Under the pieces are notes generated by a model that was given only the letters and a program-made list of their open reading frames with translations, searched no databases and was not told where the DNA came from. Of a stretch of 64,000 nucleotides of DNA, positions 7,937 to 16,569 are shown piece by piece. Each line of letters opens with the position of its first letter. Positions within the stretch are counted from its first letter, which is position 1. Both the position numbers and the translations under genes were made by a program. Source of the DNA: UBA9655 sp964597045 (GTDB lineage Bacteria; Pseudomonadota; Alphaproteobacteria; UBA9655); assembly GCA_964597045.1 (NCBI GenBank), contig CAZQWE010000005.1:62001-126000 (forward strand). The letters are read 5' to 3'.

Positions 7937-9103
7937 TTAGAACGACCCAGGAGCTGGATTTAATGTCCTGAAGCCCGTGGCATTCACTTCAATCACAGCA
8001 AGCCCTCTTTCGTTCAATCCTTGAGGTGTCAAACGGAACAGACCATCAATCCCAGCGAATCCTTGATCATTCGTTAAGTTTTGTGGTGTATATCCCCTCT
8101 CTGATAGAGCTACAGCCAGTGCGGTTGCATCATAAGCAATCGTTGCAAGACGAGGGGGCGTTTTCCCATAAGCTTCCCGATATCGATTCTCAAAATTTTG
8201 ACGCTCGAGAGTGTCAGTTGATGCAAAGACAGATCCATGAAGACCTGTGATTGAGCGGGTTTCAGGAGTGTCCCATTGGCCACTTCCTAATACCTTTACA
8301 GACAATTGTGGCTGAAGGAGAGTCACGAGATAGGTCAAGTTCTCTCCCCCTTCAGGAATAAGAATTGCATTCACACCCTTTGACTTATAGTTAGCCATTT
8401 CTTCAATGATACGGGCATTTCCAGGATTTCCTTCCAGTAAGTCACTGCGAACATAATGGGTAATTCCAACCAGTTGAACAGAACCATTCGCTGAAAGATT
8501 CCTGAGGGTTTGATCCACGAGTCGTCCATAGCTATCTTCAGGAGTAAAAGCAGCAATTCTTGTAAGGCCAGTTTCCTTAGCATGCTTTACAACCGTTTCA
8601 ATTTGCTGAGAAGGAAGGAAGCCAAGTATATATGTTCCATTCCCTGCAATACTATGATCCGTTGAAAAGCTAACGACAGATACATTTCGTGCACGCGCAA
8701 TAGGTTTAATGGCTTGAACTTCACCGGCAAAGATAGGCCCAAGAATCAGTTCAGCTCCTTGGTCCAAAGCTTTTTGAGCGGCTTTCTGTACCCCACCACT
8801 GGTGTCTTGAGGAACAATCGTCACATTCGAAGCTCCTGCTTCAAATAAAGCCATCTCTGAAGCGTGAAGCATACCCTGTCCCAACTCTGACTGGGGACCC
8901 GTTAGAGGTAATAGTAATCCTATTTTATGGGTTTTAGGCCCCTTTGGTTCTTCTGGTTTTAGAGGAGCGGCTTTAACAGGAGGCGTTGTTTGTTTAGGAG
9001 CAGGTGGGGGCGGTGTAACTTCTGGTTGTGATTTGTGACCACATGAAGATAGGACAAATGCCGCAAGTCCAACCATCATTAACTTCAATGCTCTTATCTT
9101 CAT
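7937..9103 (-). CDS. LpoA-like lipoprotein (periplasmic-binding-protein fold, PBP activator family)
   Basis: The 388-residue protein begins with a lipoprotein signal (VGLAAFVLSSC, Cys at about residue 21), then a Pro-rich linker of ~30 residues. A type 1 periplasmic binding fold follows: KIGLLLPLTGPQSELGQGMLHASEMAL, VPQDTSGG, GAELILGPIFAGEV and PEDSYGR. In E. coli the related LpoA (YraM) activates the peptidoglycan synthase PBP1A from the outer membrane. The alphaproteobacterial relatives are annotated as penicillin-binding protein activators but are less tested. It is divergent from rsmI, matching the yra locus neighbourhood. A Leu/Ile/Val-type binding protein is the alternative, but no transporter is adjacent. 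Confidence 0.85.
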   Translation of the reverse strand: MKIRALKLMMVGLAAFVLSSCGHKSQPEVTPPPPAPKQTTPPVKAAPLKPEEPKGPKTHKIGLLLPLTGPQSELGQGMLHASEMALFEAGASNVTIVPQDTSGGVQKAAQKALDQGAELILGPIFAGEVQAIKPIARARNVSVVSFSTDHSIAGNGTYILGFLPSQQIETVVKHAKETGLTRIAAFTPEDSYGRLVDQTLRNLSANGSVQLVGITHYVRSDLLEGNPGNARIIEEMANYKSKGVNAILIPEGGENLTYLVTLLQPQLSVKVLGSGQWDTPETRSITGLHGSVFASTDTLERQNFENRYREAYGKTPPRLATIAYDATALAVALSERGYTPQNLTNDQGFAGIDGLFRLTPQGLNERGLAVIEVNATGFRTLNPAPGSF

Positions 9104-9260
9104 TTTAACCCCATATGCGTGTTACGGTTTCTTCTTACACTTATTCTTAGTCAGGAGTAAATAAGTATGAATGATCATTTCAAGAAACTCTTAAAGATTG
9201 GTTAAATGTTGACACTCAGAAGATCTTCGTGAAACTAATCTGATTAATATAATCCAACTG

Positions 9261-9425
9261 GCGTTATCCCTACCCCTTTGGCGTCATCCCCGCGAATGCG
9301 GGGATCCAGGGTAAACAACTATTGCGTAAGCAATACAACGTCTTTATGAATAAAAGATATTATTCCATTCCTTCGGAATGAAATTCTGGCCCTGGATCCC
9401 CGCATTCGCGAGGATGACGCCCGTT
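9261..9425. repeat. Paired palindromic repeat filling the lpoA-rsmI intergenic region
   Basis: The 363-bp gap 9104-9466 holds no gene. A hairpin unit beginning GGCGTCATCCCC at 9280 and one ending GGATGACGCC at 9421 face each other across ~80 bp, and CCTGGATCCCC also recurs in inverted orientation. The inner spacer contains another hairpin, TTCCATTCCTTCGGAATGAA (about 9363-9382). A degenerate GGCGTTATCCCTACCCC copy lies just outside at 9260-9276. The structure parallels 1142-1273. The rest of the gap presumably carries the divergent promoters, which I could not place. Confidence 0.75.
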
Positions 9426-9466
9426 GGGTAAGACTTTAATGTATAATTGATAGGGACATCTTATCT

Positions 9467-10297
9467 ATGCTTTATCTCGTTGCCACACCGATAGGAAATT
9501 TAAAGGACATCACTTTGAGAGCCTTGGAAACTTTGAAAGAGGTTGATGTGATTGTCTGCGAAGACAAGCGTGTCTCTTCAAAGCTTTTAAATCATTACGG
9601 TATCTCCAAGCCCCTTCTGTCCTATCATGACCATAATGGGGATCAAGCCCGACCCAAAATCCTAAACCATCTCAAGGAAAATAAGAAGATTGCTTATATT
9701 ACGGATGGGGGTTTACCCCTTATTTCAGACCCGGGATATAAGCTTGTTGTGGCTTGTCAAACGGAAGGCTTATCCTACACGGTCATTCCTGGCCCTTCAG
9801 CATCGTTGATGGCGCTGTGTCTTTCTGGTCTTCCACCTGATCGATTTACTTTTTGTGGATTCCTCCCTCAGAAAACAGCCGCTCGAAAGAAAGCTCTTCA
9901 AGAGGTTAAGGATATACCTGGAACTCTTATTTTCTTTGAATCTCCTAACCGTTTAGTTGCCTTCTTAAATGATTGCTCATCCGTTTTAGGAGATCGAAAG
10001 GCTTCTGTTTCACGAGAAATGACAAAGTTATATGAGGAAACACAAACGGCCCACCTTTCTCAATTAATCACCCTCTTCACAAACAGAACTCCTAAAGGTG
10101 AAATTGTCATTGTCATTGAGGGAGCATCAGAAGAAAAGGAAAGGAAAGATGTGGATATTGAAACACACTTGCAAAATGCATTAAAGACGTATTCCATGAA
10201 GGAAGCCGTCGAGATTGTTTCTCAGTCATTCGGCCTTTCAAAAAGGGAGGTTTACACACGTGCACTCCACCTTAAAAAGACAAAAGGCTCAGATTAA
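9467..10297 (+). CDS. rsmI: 16S rRNA (cytidine-1402-2'-O)-methyltransferase RsmI
   Basis: The 276-residue protein has the tetrapyrrole-methylase fold typical of RsmI: LVATPIGNLKDITLRALETL, CEDKRVSSKLLNHY, the IPGPSASLMALCLSGLP SAM-site loop, and FCGFLPQK. RsmI methylates the ribose of C1402 in the decoding centre, using SAM. The start ATG 9467 agrees with the family. The 3' end overlaps the yraN reading frame, and the order rsmI-yraN-BON lipoprotein matches the yraLNP part of the enterobacterial locus. Confidence 0.97.
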   Translation: MLYLVATPIGNLKDITLRALETLKEVDVIVCEDKRVSSKLLNHYGISKPLLSYHDHNGDQARPKILNHLKENKKIAYITDGGLPLISDPGYKLVVACQTEGLSYTVIPGPSASLMALCLSGLPPDRFTFCGFLPQKTAARKKALQEVKDIPGTLIFFESPNRLVAFLNDCSSVLGDRKASVSREMTKLYEETQTAHLSQLITLFTNRTPKGEIVIVIEGASEEKERKDVDIETHLQNALKTYSMKEAVEIVSQSFGLSKREVYTRALHLKKTKGSD

Positions 10298-10619
10298 GGG
10301 CCATCGCGCAGAGTGGTTCACCAGCCTCTATCTTAAATGCAAAGGGTACGAGGTTCTTGAAAGGCGCTATAAAACACCTGTAGGTGAAATTGATATCTTG
10401 GCACGCACGAAAGAATACCTGATAGCTGTTGAAGTCAAAAGACGGAATTCTTTTGAAGAGGCGGCCTATGCCGTAACATTTTCGCAAAAGAAAAGAATCG
10501 AAAATGCCCTTTTGTATTATTTGTCACGACACCCCTCTCCCCTTTTTCTACGATTTGATGTAGTTTTGATTGCTCCCATGAGGTGGCCATGTCATATTCA
10601 AGGAGCTTGGAACCCCTGA
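10260..10619 (+). CDS. YraN family (UPF0102) endonuclease-like protein
   Basis: The core GHRAEWFTSLYLKCKGYEVLERRYKTPVGEIDILA, followed by AVEVKRR, matches UPF0102, a small Holliday-junction-resolvase-like fold with the E-x-D...E-x-K nuclease pattern. The biochemical role is not settled. The frame is open from 10215, but GTG at 10260 (VHSTLKRQKAQIKGHR) gives a family-length protein of 119 residues, so I use it. It overlaps rsmI by 38 bases and is probably translationally coupled. Confidence 0.88.
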   Translation: MHSTLKRQKAQIKGHRAEWFTSLYLKCKGYEVLERRYKTPVGEIDILARTKEYLIAVEVKRRNSFEEAAYAVTFSQKKRIENALLYYLSRHPSPLFLRFDVVLIAPMRWPCHIQGAWNP

Positions 10620-10635
10620 CCTATGGAGATAGCTT

Positions 10636-11196
10636 GTGTTAAAAAAATCTATTATTTTTATGCCGTTCATTCTAACCGCTTGCGGTCCGGCAATTGTTGG
10701 AGGAATTGGAACTGTTGGATTTAGTGCCGTTGAAGACAGAGGTTTAAGTGGGGTTACAAGTGATCAAGTCTTACGCATCAAACTCAATAATGTTATCGGT
10801 GAACAACTTCCCACCTTTGATGATTATGAACTCACAGTTTATAAGGGACGCGTACTCATTACAGGTATTGCGGGAACACCGCAAATGAAAGCTGATATTG
10901 TCAGAGTTGTAAAAGGCACAGAAGGGGTTTGTGAGGTTATTGATGGCTTAAATATTAAAGGCCAAGACGGATTTGCGGAATATACACGAGATGGCTGGAT
11001 GACAACAAAACTTAAGGCTACTCTTTATTCTGATGACAATATCTATGCCCCAAATTACCTCATTCGAACATTTGATAAAGTCATTTATGTCTTTGGAACA
11101 GCCTCATCTCCAATTGAAAGAGATAAGGTTCTTGGATATGCAAAAGAAATCTCAGGCGTGAAGAGAGTCGTTAACCTTATTGATGTGAAGAAGTAA
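10636..11196 (+). CDS. BON-domain outer-membrane lipoprotein (YraP/DolP-like)
   Basis: The 186-residue protein has a GTG start at 10636 and a lipoprotein signal (IIFMPFILTACG, Cys at about residue 16). Two BON-type domains follow. The first is around YELTVYKGRVLITGIAGTPQMKADIVRVVKGTEGVCEVIDGL, and the second around FDKVIYVFGTASSPIERDKVLGYAKEISGVKRVVNLIDV. E. coli DolP (YraP), the closest functional model, supports outer-membrane integrity. It follows yraN by 16 bases, as in the yra cluster. Confidence 0.9.
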   Translation: MLKKSIIFMPFILTACGPAIVGGIGTVGFSAVEDRGLSGVTSDQVLRIKLNNVIGEQLPTFDDYELTVYKGRVLITGIAGTPQMKADIVRVVKGTEGVCEVIDGLNIKGQDGFAEYTRDGWMTTKLKATLYSDDNIYAPNYLIRTFDKVIYVFGTASSPIERDKVLGYAKEISGVKRVVNLIDVKK

Positions 11197-11345
11197 AACA
11201 TCTAAAATTTTAATAAAATTTAAATTAAAATAAATCATTTTCTCATCTATTTATCTATTCACAAACATTCCTTTATTATGTTTGTAAAACCACACAATTT
11301 TATACATATCATCACAAGTATTAATTTTTGTGTGGTTTATTGGTT

Positions 11346-12146
11346 TTGTTTAAAAGATTATATCATTCATTCATTGTTGTTTTATTATCAACACAACTTG
11401 CATCGGCTACGTCGCCGAATGGTAAAGGTGTGGAGTCTAGCTATACCCCTGAAACCCGGGTAAAGCGTTTATTCTCACCTATCCGCCGACAGATCCTCAC
11501 AGAAAAGCACAATAATGGTGGACAGGTTCATTCTGACTTCATTCGAAAACTACATTCAAAAGAGACTCTTGAATCCTATTACACAGAACATGAAGTCTGC
11601 GGAAAAATTGTTTATCAAAGAGATGACCGGATTGATCCTCATGCCATGGTTTTAAATAAAAATGGAACATGGGAGACGAATCTGGATCGTATGACTCGCG
11701 GACTTTGCCCTATTGCCGAAAAGGGCATTCATAAAGCTGGAGAAGATCTCACAAACAATCAGATCAGAAAAAAACAAAAACAATACCGCATAGAGCTTCA
11801 ACATGTGACTCAAAAGGATACGGGTCTGGCGGATGATCCCATTCTTGAGATGTGCCATGTTGACCATATGGGAAAGAATGCCCGCGTAGCTTGGAGGAAT
11901 AATCCAGATTCAGGGGATTTTGAAATTATTGCCTCAAGCCTCTCAAAAGAAGAAGCTCAAAAATACGTGGAAGGGGACACTGATTTTTCTATTGATACAA
12001 ATATCCTTCACTTTAGGCACGGTAAGTCATTAATTAATAGAATAAAATTTGCGACTTGGCGCAAAGACTATTGGAAGGCCCGTGCGAAAGACTTTGAGCA
12101 AAACGCAGTAAAGTCAGTTGCTAGAGTTCTCAATTTTGACCACTAA
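11346..12146 (+). CDS. Predicted secreted HNH/ENDO VII nuclease of the LHH type
   Basis: No ATG is available. TTG at 11328 or 11346 starts the frame, and the latter gives a clean signal peptide ending ...QLASA. The mature part has VCGKIVYQRDDRIDP, then TNLDRMTRGLCPIAEKG and RIELQHVTQKDTG about 149 residues in, then EMCHVDHMGKNA. This spacing (NLxRMxxGxxPIxxxG...xLHHxxQ...E...H) is that of the LHH nuclease family seen in polymorphic toxins. Here the first His of LHH is Gln (LQH), so activity is not assured. No immunity-like gene is adjacent. A parS site lies 3 bases beyond its stop. Confidence 0.6.
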   Translation: MFKRLYHSFIVVLLSTQLASATSPNGKGVESSYTPETRVKRLFSPIRRQILTEKHNNGGQVHSDFIRKLHSKETLESYYTEHEVCGKIVYQRDDRIDPHAMVLNKNGTWETNLDRMTRGLCPIAEKGIHKAGEDLTNNQIRKKQKQYRIELQHVTQKDTGLADDPILEMCHVDHMGKNARVAWRNNPDSGDFEIIASSLSKEEAQKYVEGDTDFSIDTNILHFRHGKSLINRIKFATWRKDYWKARAKDFEQNAVKSVARVLNFDH

Positions 12147-12148
12147 AA

Positions 12149-12164
12149 TGTTTCACGTGAAACA
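12149..12164. promoter_or_regulatory. parS centromere site 1
   Basis: Perfect 16-bp palindrome TGTTTCACGTGAAACA, the conserved ParB binding site, flanked by A on the left and TTTT on the right. It lies in the 22-bp gap between the nuclease-like gene and the end of the tricorn gene. parA and parB are in this window at 57.9-59.5 kb. Confidence 0.93.
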
Positions 12165-12168
12165 TTTT

Positions 12169-15100
12169 TCACTTCTCAAGCTTAGGTGCCGATAGATTAG
12201 GCTTTTCTGTTGAGAATGGCTTTGGCGGAGGGTTGGCCTTTATAATGGCAAGAACCTCATCAATTCCCCGATCAAGTTGAGGATCCCTTCCCTTTTCATA
12301 ATCTTGAGGTGTAATTTCAACCTCAATATCCGGATCTACGCCGTAGTTTTCAACACCCCAACCCACATCATTGAACCAGAAAGAAAATTCTGGTTGGGTC
12401 GTTCCCCCTCCATCAACAAGGCCGTGACGGAACCAAATCCCAATAACGCCCCCCCAAGTACGTTTTCCAATCAGAGGCCCCAGCTTGAGCATCTTAAAAC
12501 TATGGGAAAAGATATCCCCATCCGATCCTGCATATTCGTTTGTAAGAGCTACCATTGGTCCCATGGGTGATTCTTGAGGATAGGGAACAGAGCCATACCA
12601 CCGGGTGATATCATAGCCAAGTCGACGTCGACTGAGCTTTTCAAGAAGAAGTCCTGAAACGTTTCCTCCCCCATTAAAGCGCACATCAATAATTAAACCT
12701 TCCCGATCATATTCGGCAAGGAAACCCCTATGGAATTCAGCGAATCCGCGAACTTGCATATCAGGAATATGAACATACCCAATGCGTCCCTTTGTTTTTT
12801 CATGAACATAAGCCCGATTCTTTTCAACCCAGTCCCTATAGCGAGCTGGGACTTGAAAACCAAGAGCTTTCACGGAAACGAGCTTTGGTGTACCTTTTCC
12901 TGATTTAACTAAGAGCGACACCGCATTCCCGGCTTGATTAACAAGTAGCTTTTCCGGTGATGTCAATCGATCTAATTTTTGACCACTCAGACTTAGAACC
13001 AGATCTCCCTCTGCAATACCCGTACCCGGAGAAGTTAAGGGAGATGTGAGAGACGGATTCCACCGATCCCCTTTTGCTATATTTGAGATTCGGTAAGCTT
13101 TTTGATTTGAATCATATATGAAATCTGCCCCTAAATCTCCAATCGGATAATGTGAAGGCTGCCTGAGATCGCCCCCAAAAACGTAAGCATGTGAGGTTCC
13201 GAGCTCCCCATGCATATCAGAGATAAGGTCTGAGAGTTCTCCTCTTGTTGCGATCCGATCTAAAAGAGGACGGTACTTTTTATAGATATCATCCCAATTG
13301 ACTTTGGACATATCTTCAGTCCAGAAGAACTCTTTTTGAAGACGCCACACTTCATCAAATATTTGCACCCATTCCTTGAAAGGATCGACTGAAACTTTAA
13401 CCCGATTTAAGTCAATCCACCCTCCCTTCCGGTAGGATGGGTCATTATCCTGTGGTTTTTCACCAGCTTTAATCACACGAAGTTTCCGTGATCCATAATA
13501 GCAAAGAGTATGGCAATCCCCTGACAGAATAAAGGAAGAGACTTTAGAGACAATCGACTCTTCCTTTTGGGTAGCAAAATCATAAACCTCAATACTTCCT
13601 CGATGACTTCCTTCATCATCATCACTTCCCAAAGCACTTTGAAGAGGACGGGAAAGATACAATACCTTCCCAGGAATACCTCGGATCTGAGCATAATCGC
13701 CCTCAGCCACAGGAAACTCAAGGATACGATCCTCAATCCCCTTAAGATCAATTTTAATATCTTTTGTTTTCGAGTCTTGCTTATCTTTCTTAGCCTTTTC
13801 TTCTTGATCTTTAAGGACGGGTATAAAAGGTGAAGGCAATGTCTCATCGAGTACAATTAAATAGGGTTTAGTGCCTTTTGGAAAACCAAGTTCAAATTGA
13901 AGACTGTCATAAAAGGGGGAATAGGTTCTCTTTGAAAGAAAATAAATGTACTTTCCTTCAGGGTCAAAACTGGGTCCAAAATCCTCTCTCACAGGTCGAG
14001 TGATATGATGGGTCTTGAAGGTCTTGATCTCACAAAGTTTAATCCCGCGCAAACTTACAGAAAGACCCAAATCATAGACAACCCACTTACCATCTGGTGA
14101 CCAATTCACCCCACTAATATCTCCAAAAGAACCTTTATCAATAAGCGTCAGCTTTTGAGTTTTAAGATGAATATGGAACAACTCACATCGGTGGTTTACA
14201 AAAACAGCTTCCTCTTTTGTGGGAGACGGCTTTATGGACAAAACTTTTCCTAAATCCATCTTTTTAAGGATTTTAGGTTCCTTTAGAGGATCTTGATCAT
14301 GAACTTCAATGTAATCTTGACCATTACGATCACTCACAATCAGAAAGCGTTTATTATCAAATAACCAAGAGATATGGCGATACCGAATTCCTTCTCTTTC
14401 GCCCAATTGGCTCACAGCGCCTTCCCAATTTGCAAATGTGAAGGGACGACCACGCGTGATAACGGCTAAGTGGCTTCCTGTCTTATCCAAGGCATAATAG
14501 GATAAATAGGATGATGGGTCGGCAAATTTTCGAGCTTTTTGTGGATAGGATGAATTATACTCTATCTTAACCTTTTCAACAGCCTTCCCATTCAAAGAAA
14601 ATGTATAGATGTCGGCTCCCGCTGAATAGGCAAATGTTGTTCCATCATGGGCAAGTCCCCGTGTAAAATAATCCTCATGAGAGGTATGACGTTTAAGGTC
14701 CGTTCCTTCAGGCGTACAGGAATAAATATTTCCATGGCCTTGATGATCGCTGGTAAAATAGATCCGATTCCCCACCCAAAGAGGTCTAAGCACGTTACCT
14801 TTCAAATTAAGGAGTTTTTGAAAATCACCATCCCCTTTTCGATCAATCCAGAGCTCACCTGCCGTACCTCCCCTATACCGTTTCCATGAGACATACCCAT
14901 ACCCATGACGTTGGATGACAGCTCCCTTACCACCCGGATTATAGGAAATAAAATTTGCAGGACCACAATTTAGCTTTTCAACATGACTTGTTTCCATATT
15001 AACTTTATAGAGGGATCTCAAACTAAAGGGATGGTTTTTTGTTGAAGCAAAAATGACCGTTTTTTTGTCATACCACCCAACAACCGTTGCTCCTTCAGAC

Positions 15101-15354
15101 ATGTAGGTCAGTCTTCTTGCTTCCCCTCCTTCTGAGGGCATAATATAAACCTCGGTGTGTCCCTCATAGGTTCCTGTAAAGGATAACCATTTTCCATCGG
15201 GTGAGAATTCAGGGTGATAGGCTTCTCCTGTTCCTGAGGTTAAACGATTCGCTTTTCCTCCCTTAAGGGGTACAGACCACAAATCGTCATCGGCAACAAA
15301 TACAATTCTATCTTTCCAGACTGTGGGAGTACGGAAGTAGCCTTCTCTTTTCAT
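12169..15354 (-). CDS. Tricorn-type protease, S41 family
   Basis: The 1061-residue protein has the tricorn order. The N-terminal half is a beta-propeller of WD/PD40-like repeats (GEAYHPEFSPDGKWLSFTG, VNWSPDGKWVVYD). A charged Lys/Asp linker sits around residue 525. A PDZ domain (GLSGQKLDRLTSPE region) and a C-terminal S41 peptidase domain follow. The catalytic Ser-His pair is in GELGTSHAY at about residue 718, the nucleophile in EYAGSDGDIFS at about 942, and the late acidic residue in VENYGVDPDIEVE. Tricorn degrades peptides released by larger proteases. No signal peptide is seen, so it should be cytosolic. It is transcribed alone. Confidence 0.93.
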   Translation of the reverse strand: MKREGYFRTPTVWKDRIVFVADDDLWSVPLKGGKANRLTSGTGEAYHPEFSPDGKWLSFTGTYEGHTEVYIMPSEGGEARRLTYMSEGATVVGWYDKKTVIFASTKNHPFSLRSLYKVNMETSHVEKLNCGPANFISYNPGGKGAVIQRHGYGYVSWKRYRGGTAGELWIDRKGDGDFQKLLNLKGNVLRPLWVGNRIYFTSDHQGHGNIYSCTPEGTDLKRHTSHEDYFTRGLAHDGTTFAYSAGADIYTFSLNGKAVEKVKIEYNSSYPQKARKFADPSSYLSYYALDKTGSHLAVITRGRPFTFANWEGAVSQLGEREGIRYRHISWLFDNKRFLIVSDRNGQDYIEVHDQDPLKEPKILKKMDLGKVLSIKPSPTKEEAVFVNHRCELFHIHLKTQKLTLIDKGSFGDISGVNWSPDGKWVVYDLGLSVSLRGIKLCEIKTFKTHHITRPVREDFGPSFDPEGKYIYFLSKRTYSPFYDSLQFELGFPKGTKPYLIVLDETLPSPFIPVLKDQEEKAKKDKQDSKTKDIKIDLKGIEDRILEFPVAEGDYAQIRGIPGKVLYLSRPLQSALGSDDDEGSHRGSIEVYDFATQKEESIVSKVSSFILSGDCHTLCYYGSRKLRVIKAGEKPQDNDPSYRKGGWIDLNRVKVSVDPFKEWVQIFDEVWRLQKEFFWTEDMSKVNWDDIYKKYRPLLDRIATRGELSDLISDMHGELGTSHAYVFGGDLRQPSHYPIGDLGADFIYDSNQKAYRISNIAKGDRWNPSLTSPLTSPGTGIAEGDLVLSLSGQKLDRLTSPEKLLVNQAGNAVSLLVKSGKGTPKLVSVKALGFQVPARYRDWVEKNRAYVHEKTKGRIGYVHIPDMQVRGFAEFHRGFLAEYDREGLIIDVRFNGGGNVSGLLLEKLSRRRLGYDITRWYGSVPYPQESPMGPMVALTNEYAGSDGDIFSHSFKMLKLGPLIGKRTWGGVIGIWFRHGLVDGGGTTQPEFSFWFNDVGWGVENYGVDPDIEVEITPQDYEKGRDPQLDRGIDEVLAIIKANPPPKPFSTEKPNLSAPKLEK

Positions 15355-15499
15355 TTTTTATCCTCATTCTTTAATGGTCATGTAGTCTACTGATTTTTCT
15401 AAAAAAAGGAAGCATTAACAATTATGTATTGACGTGTTCTGAGGAGTTGGAGCTTTTCATTTCTTATGATATAACTGAGAGTATTAACAGGAAAAGATC

Positions 15500-15766
15500 A
15501 TGCAAAAAGAACTTTTATTACTCATTTCAAGTTTGATCATAGGTTATTCAGCTTCAGCTGAAGTTATTGTTAATGCAGTATTACCCGAACAAAGAGGGAT
15601 CTTTGGCGTTAAAGTCATCGGGGAAGATATTACTGAAGTCATCATGATGGTCCCCCAATGCATAGGTGGACTTGGAATTAAGGTCGAAAAAGGCTATGAA
15701 TACACCATGAAGATCGAGCCGAATTGCAAAGTGGACGTCCCTTTTAAACCCATACAAGAGCCATAA
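15500..15766 (+). CDS. Small exported protein, member A of a small secreted family
   Basis: This 88-residue protein has a signal peptide (LLLLISSLIIGYSASA) and a ~68-residue mature part with two Cys. It aligns with the next gene through VPQCIGGLGIKVEKGYEYTMKIEPNC versus VPECLGSLAFDVIDGHVYTV...NC, and more weakly with 27902-28111. No known domain is recognised. It is separated by one base from the next gene, so the two form an operon. It is probably periplasmic or secreted, and the paired Cys may form a disulfide. Confidence 0.75.
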   Translation: MQKELLLLISSLIIGYSASAEVIVNAVLPEQRGIFGVKVIGEDITEVIMMVPQCIGGLGIKVEKGYEYTMKIEPNCKVDVPFKPIQEP

Positions 15767-15767
15767 A

Positions 15768-16025
15768 ATGAAAAAATTATTCTTTTTTGTTTTGATGATA
15801 ATTTCATTCTGTTTAGAAGCTGTGGCTGATACCACTGTTATTATTAATATGCCTGATTATAAAAGACCCTTTGGATGTAAAGTTAAAGGGAAAAAAACGA
15901 GTCGAATCTCTATTAGTGTTCCTGAATGTTTAGGAAGTCTCGCCTTTGATGTTATAGATGGACACGTTTATACGGTTAATTCAGATGTTAATTGTGTTAT
16001 GAGAGTAACTTACCGTAAAGAATAA
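15768..16025 (+). CDS. Small exported protein, member B of the same family
   Basis: This 85-residue protein has a signal peptide (FFFVLMIISFCLEAVA) and a mature part TTVIINMPDYKRPFGCKV with three Cys and the shared VPECLG...DGHVYTV...NC pattern. It follows member A by one base and is presumably a tandem duplicate that has diverged. Function is unknown. The convergent msrA ends at 16027, immediately after this gene's stop. Confidence 0.75.
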   Translation: MKKLFFFVLMIISFCLEAVADTTVIINMPDYKRPFGCKVKGKKTSRISISVPECLGSLAFDVIDGHVYTVNSDVNCVMRVTYRKE

Positions 16026-16026
16026 G

Positions 16027-16569
16027 CTAATCTTTTTTCGTTTTTGCTCCCCAAATATCTTCTAATCTTTTATCACGTCCACAAGAGTATCGGTAAAATT
16101 TATACTTTAAGGGATTTTTTGTTTTGTAGTCTTGATGGTATTCCTCAGCAGGATAAAAAATCGTCGCTTTTTGTATATCTGTCGCGATAAATTTCTTAAA
16201 ATGAGATTCCCACTTTTTCTTTGAAGCTTCAGCCTTGACCTTCTGCTCTTTAGTTGTGTAAAAGATGACAGCCTTGTAAGAATCTCCTTGATCACAAAAT
16301 TGTCCTTCTTCATCAAAAGGATCGATGTTATGCCAATAAATATCGAGAAGCTCATCATAGGTTGTTTGAGTGGGATCAAATATCACCTGAACGGCTTCTT
16401 TGTGTCCAGTTCTTTGGCTGCAAACATCTTCATAGGATGGATTAATTGTATACCCACCTGTATAACCTGAAGTTACGGAATCAACTCCAGGAAGTTCACG
16501 AAATAACTCTTCTTCACACCAAAAACATCCTCCAGAAAAGAGGGCTACCTCCTTTGTGTGCACAGGCAT
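16027..16569 (-). CDS. msrA: Peptide-methionine (S)-S-oxide reductase MsrA
   Basis: The 180-residue protein has the catalytic motif GCFWCEEE near the N-terminus, GYTGGYTINPSYEDVC, and the C-terminal recycling Cys in YRYSCGRDKR. It reduces methionine S-sulfoxide in proteins using thioredoxin-type electrons. The start ATG at 16569 directly abuts the stop of msrB, so both are on one message with msrB first. No signal peptide is apparent, in contrast to the exported MsrB-like partner. Confidence 0.95.
   Translation of the reverse strand: MPVHTKEVALFSGGCFWCEEELFRELPGVDSVTSGYTGGYTINPSYEDVCSQRTGHKEAVQVIFDPTQTTYDELLDIYWHNIDPFDEEGQFCDQGDSYKAVIFYTTKEQKVKAEASKKKWESHFKKFIATDIQKATIFYPAEEYHQDYKTKNPLKYKFYRYSCGRDKRLEDIWGAKTKKD

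Noticed and set aside
11278..11463. Small ATG-started frame at the start of the nuclease-like gene
   Set aside because: It lies in another frame across the signal-peptide region and ends early; the TTG-started frame carries the conserved domain.
14540..14548. DnaA-box-like TGTGGATAG
   Set aside because: A single near-match inside the tricorn coding sequence, with no cluster of boxes or AT-rich unwinding region, so not an origin.
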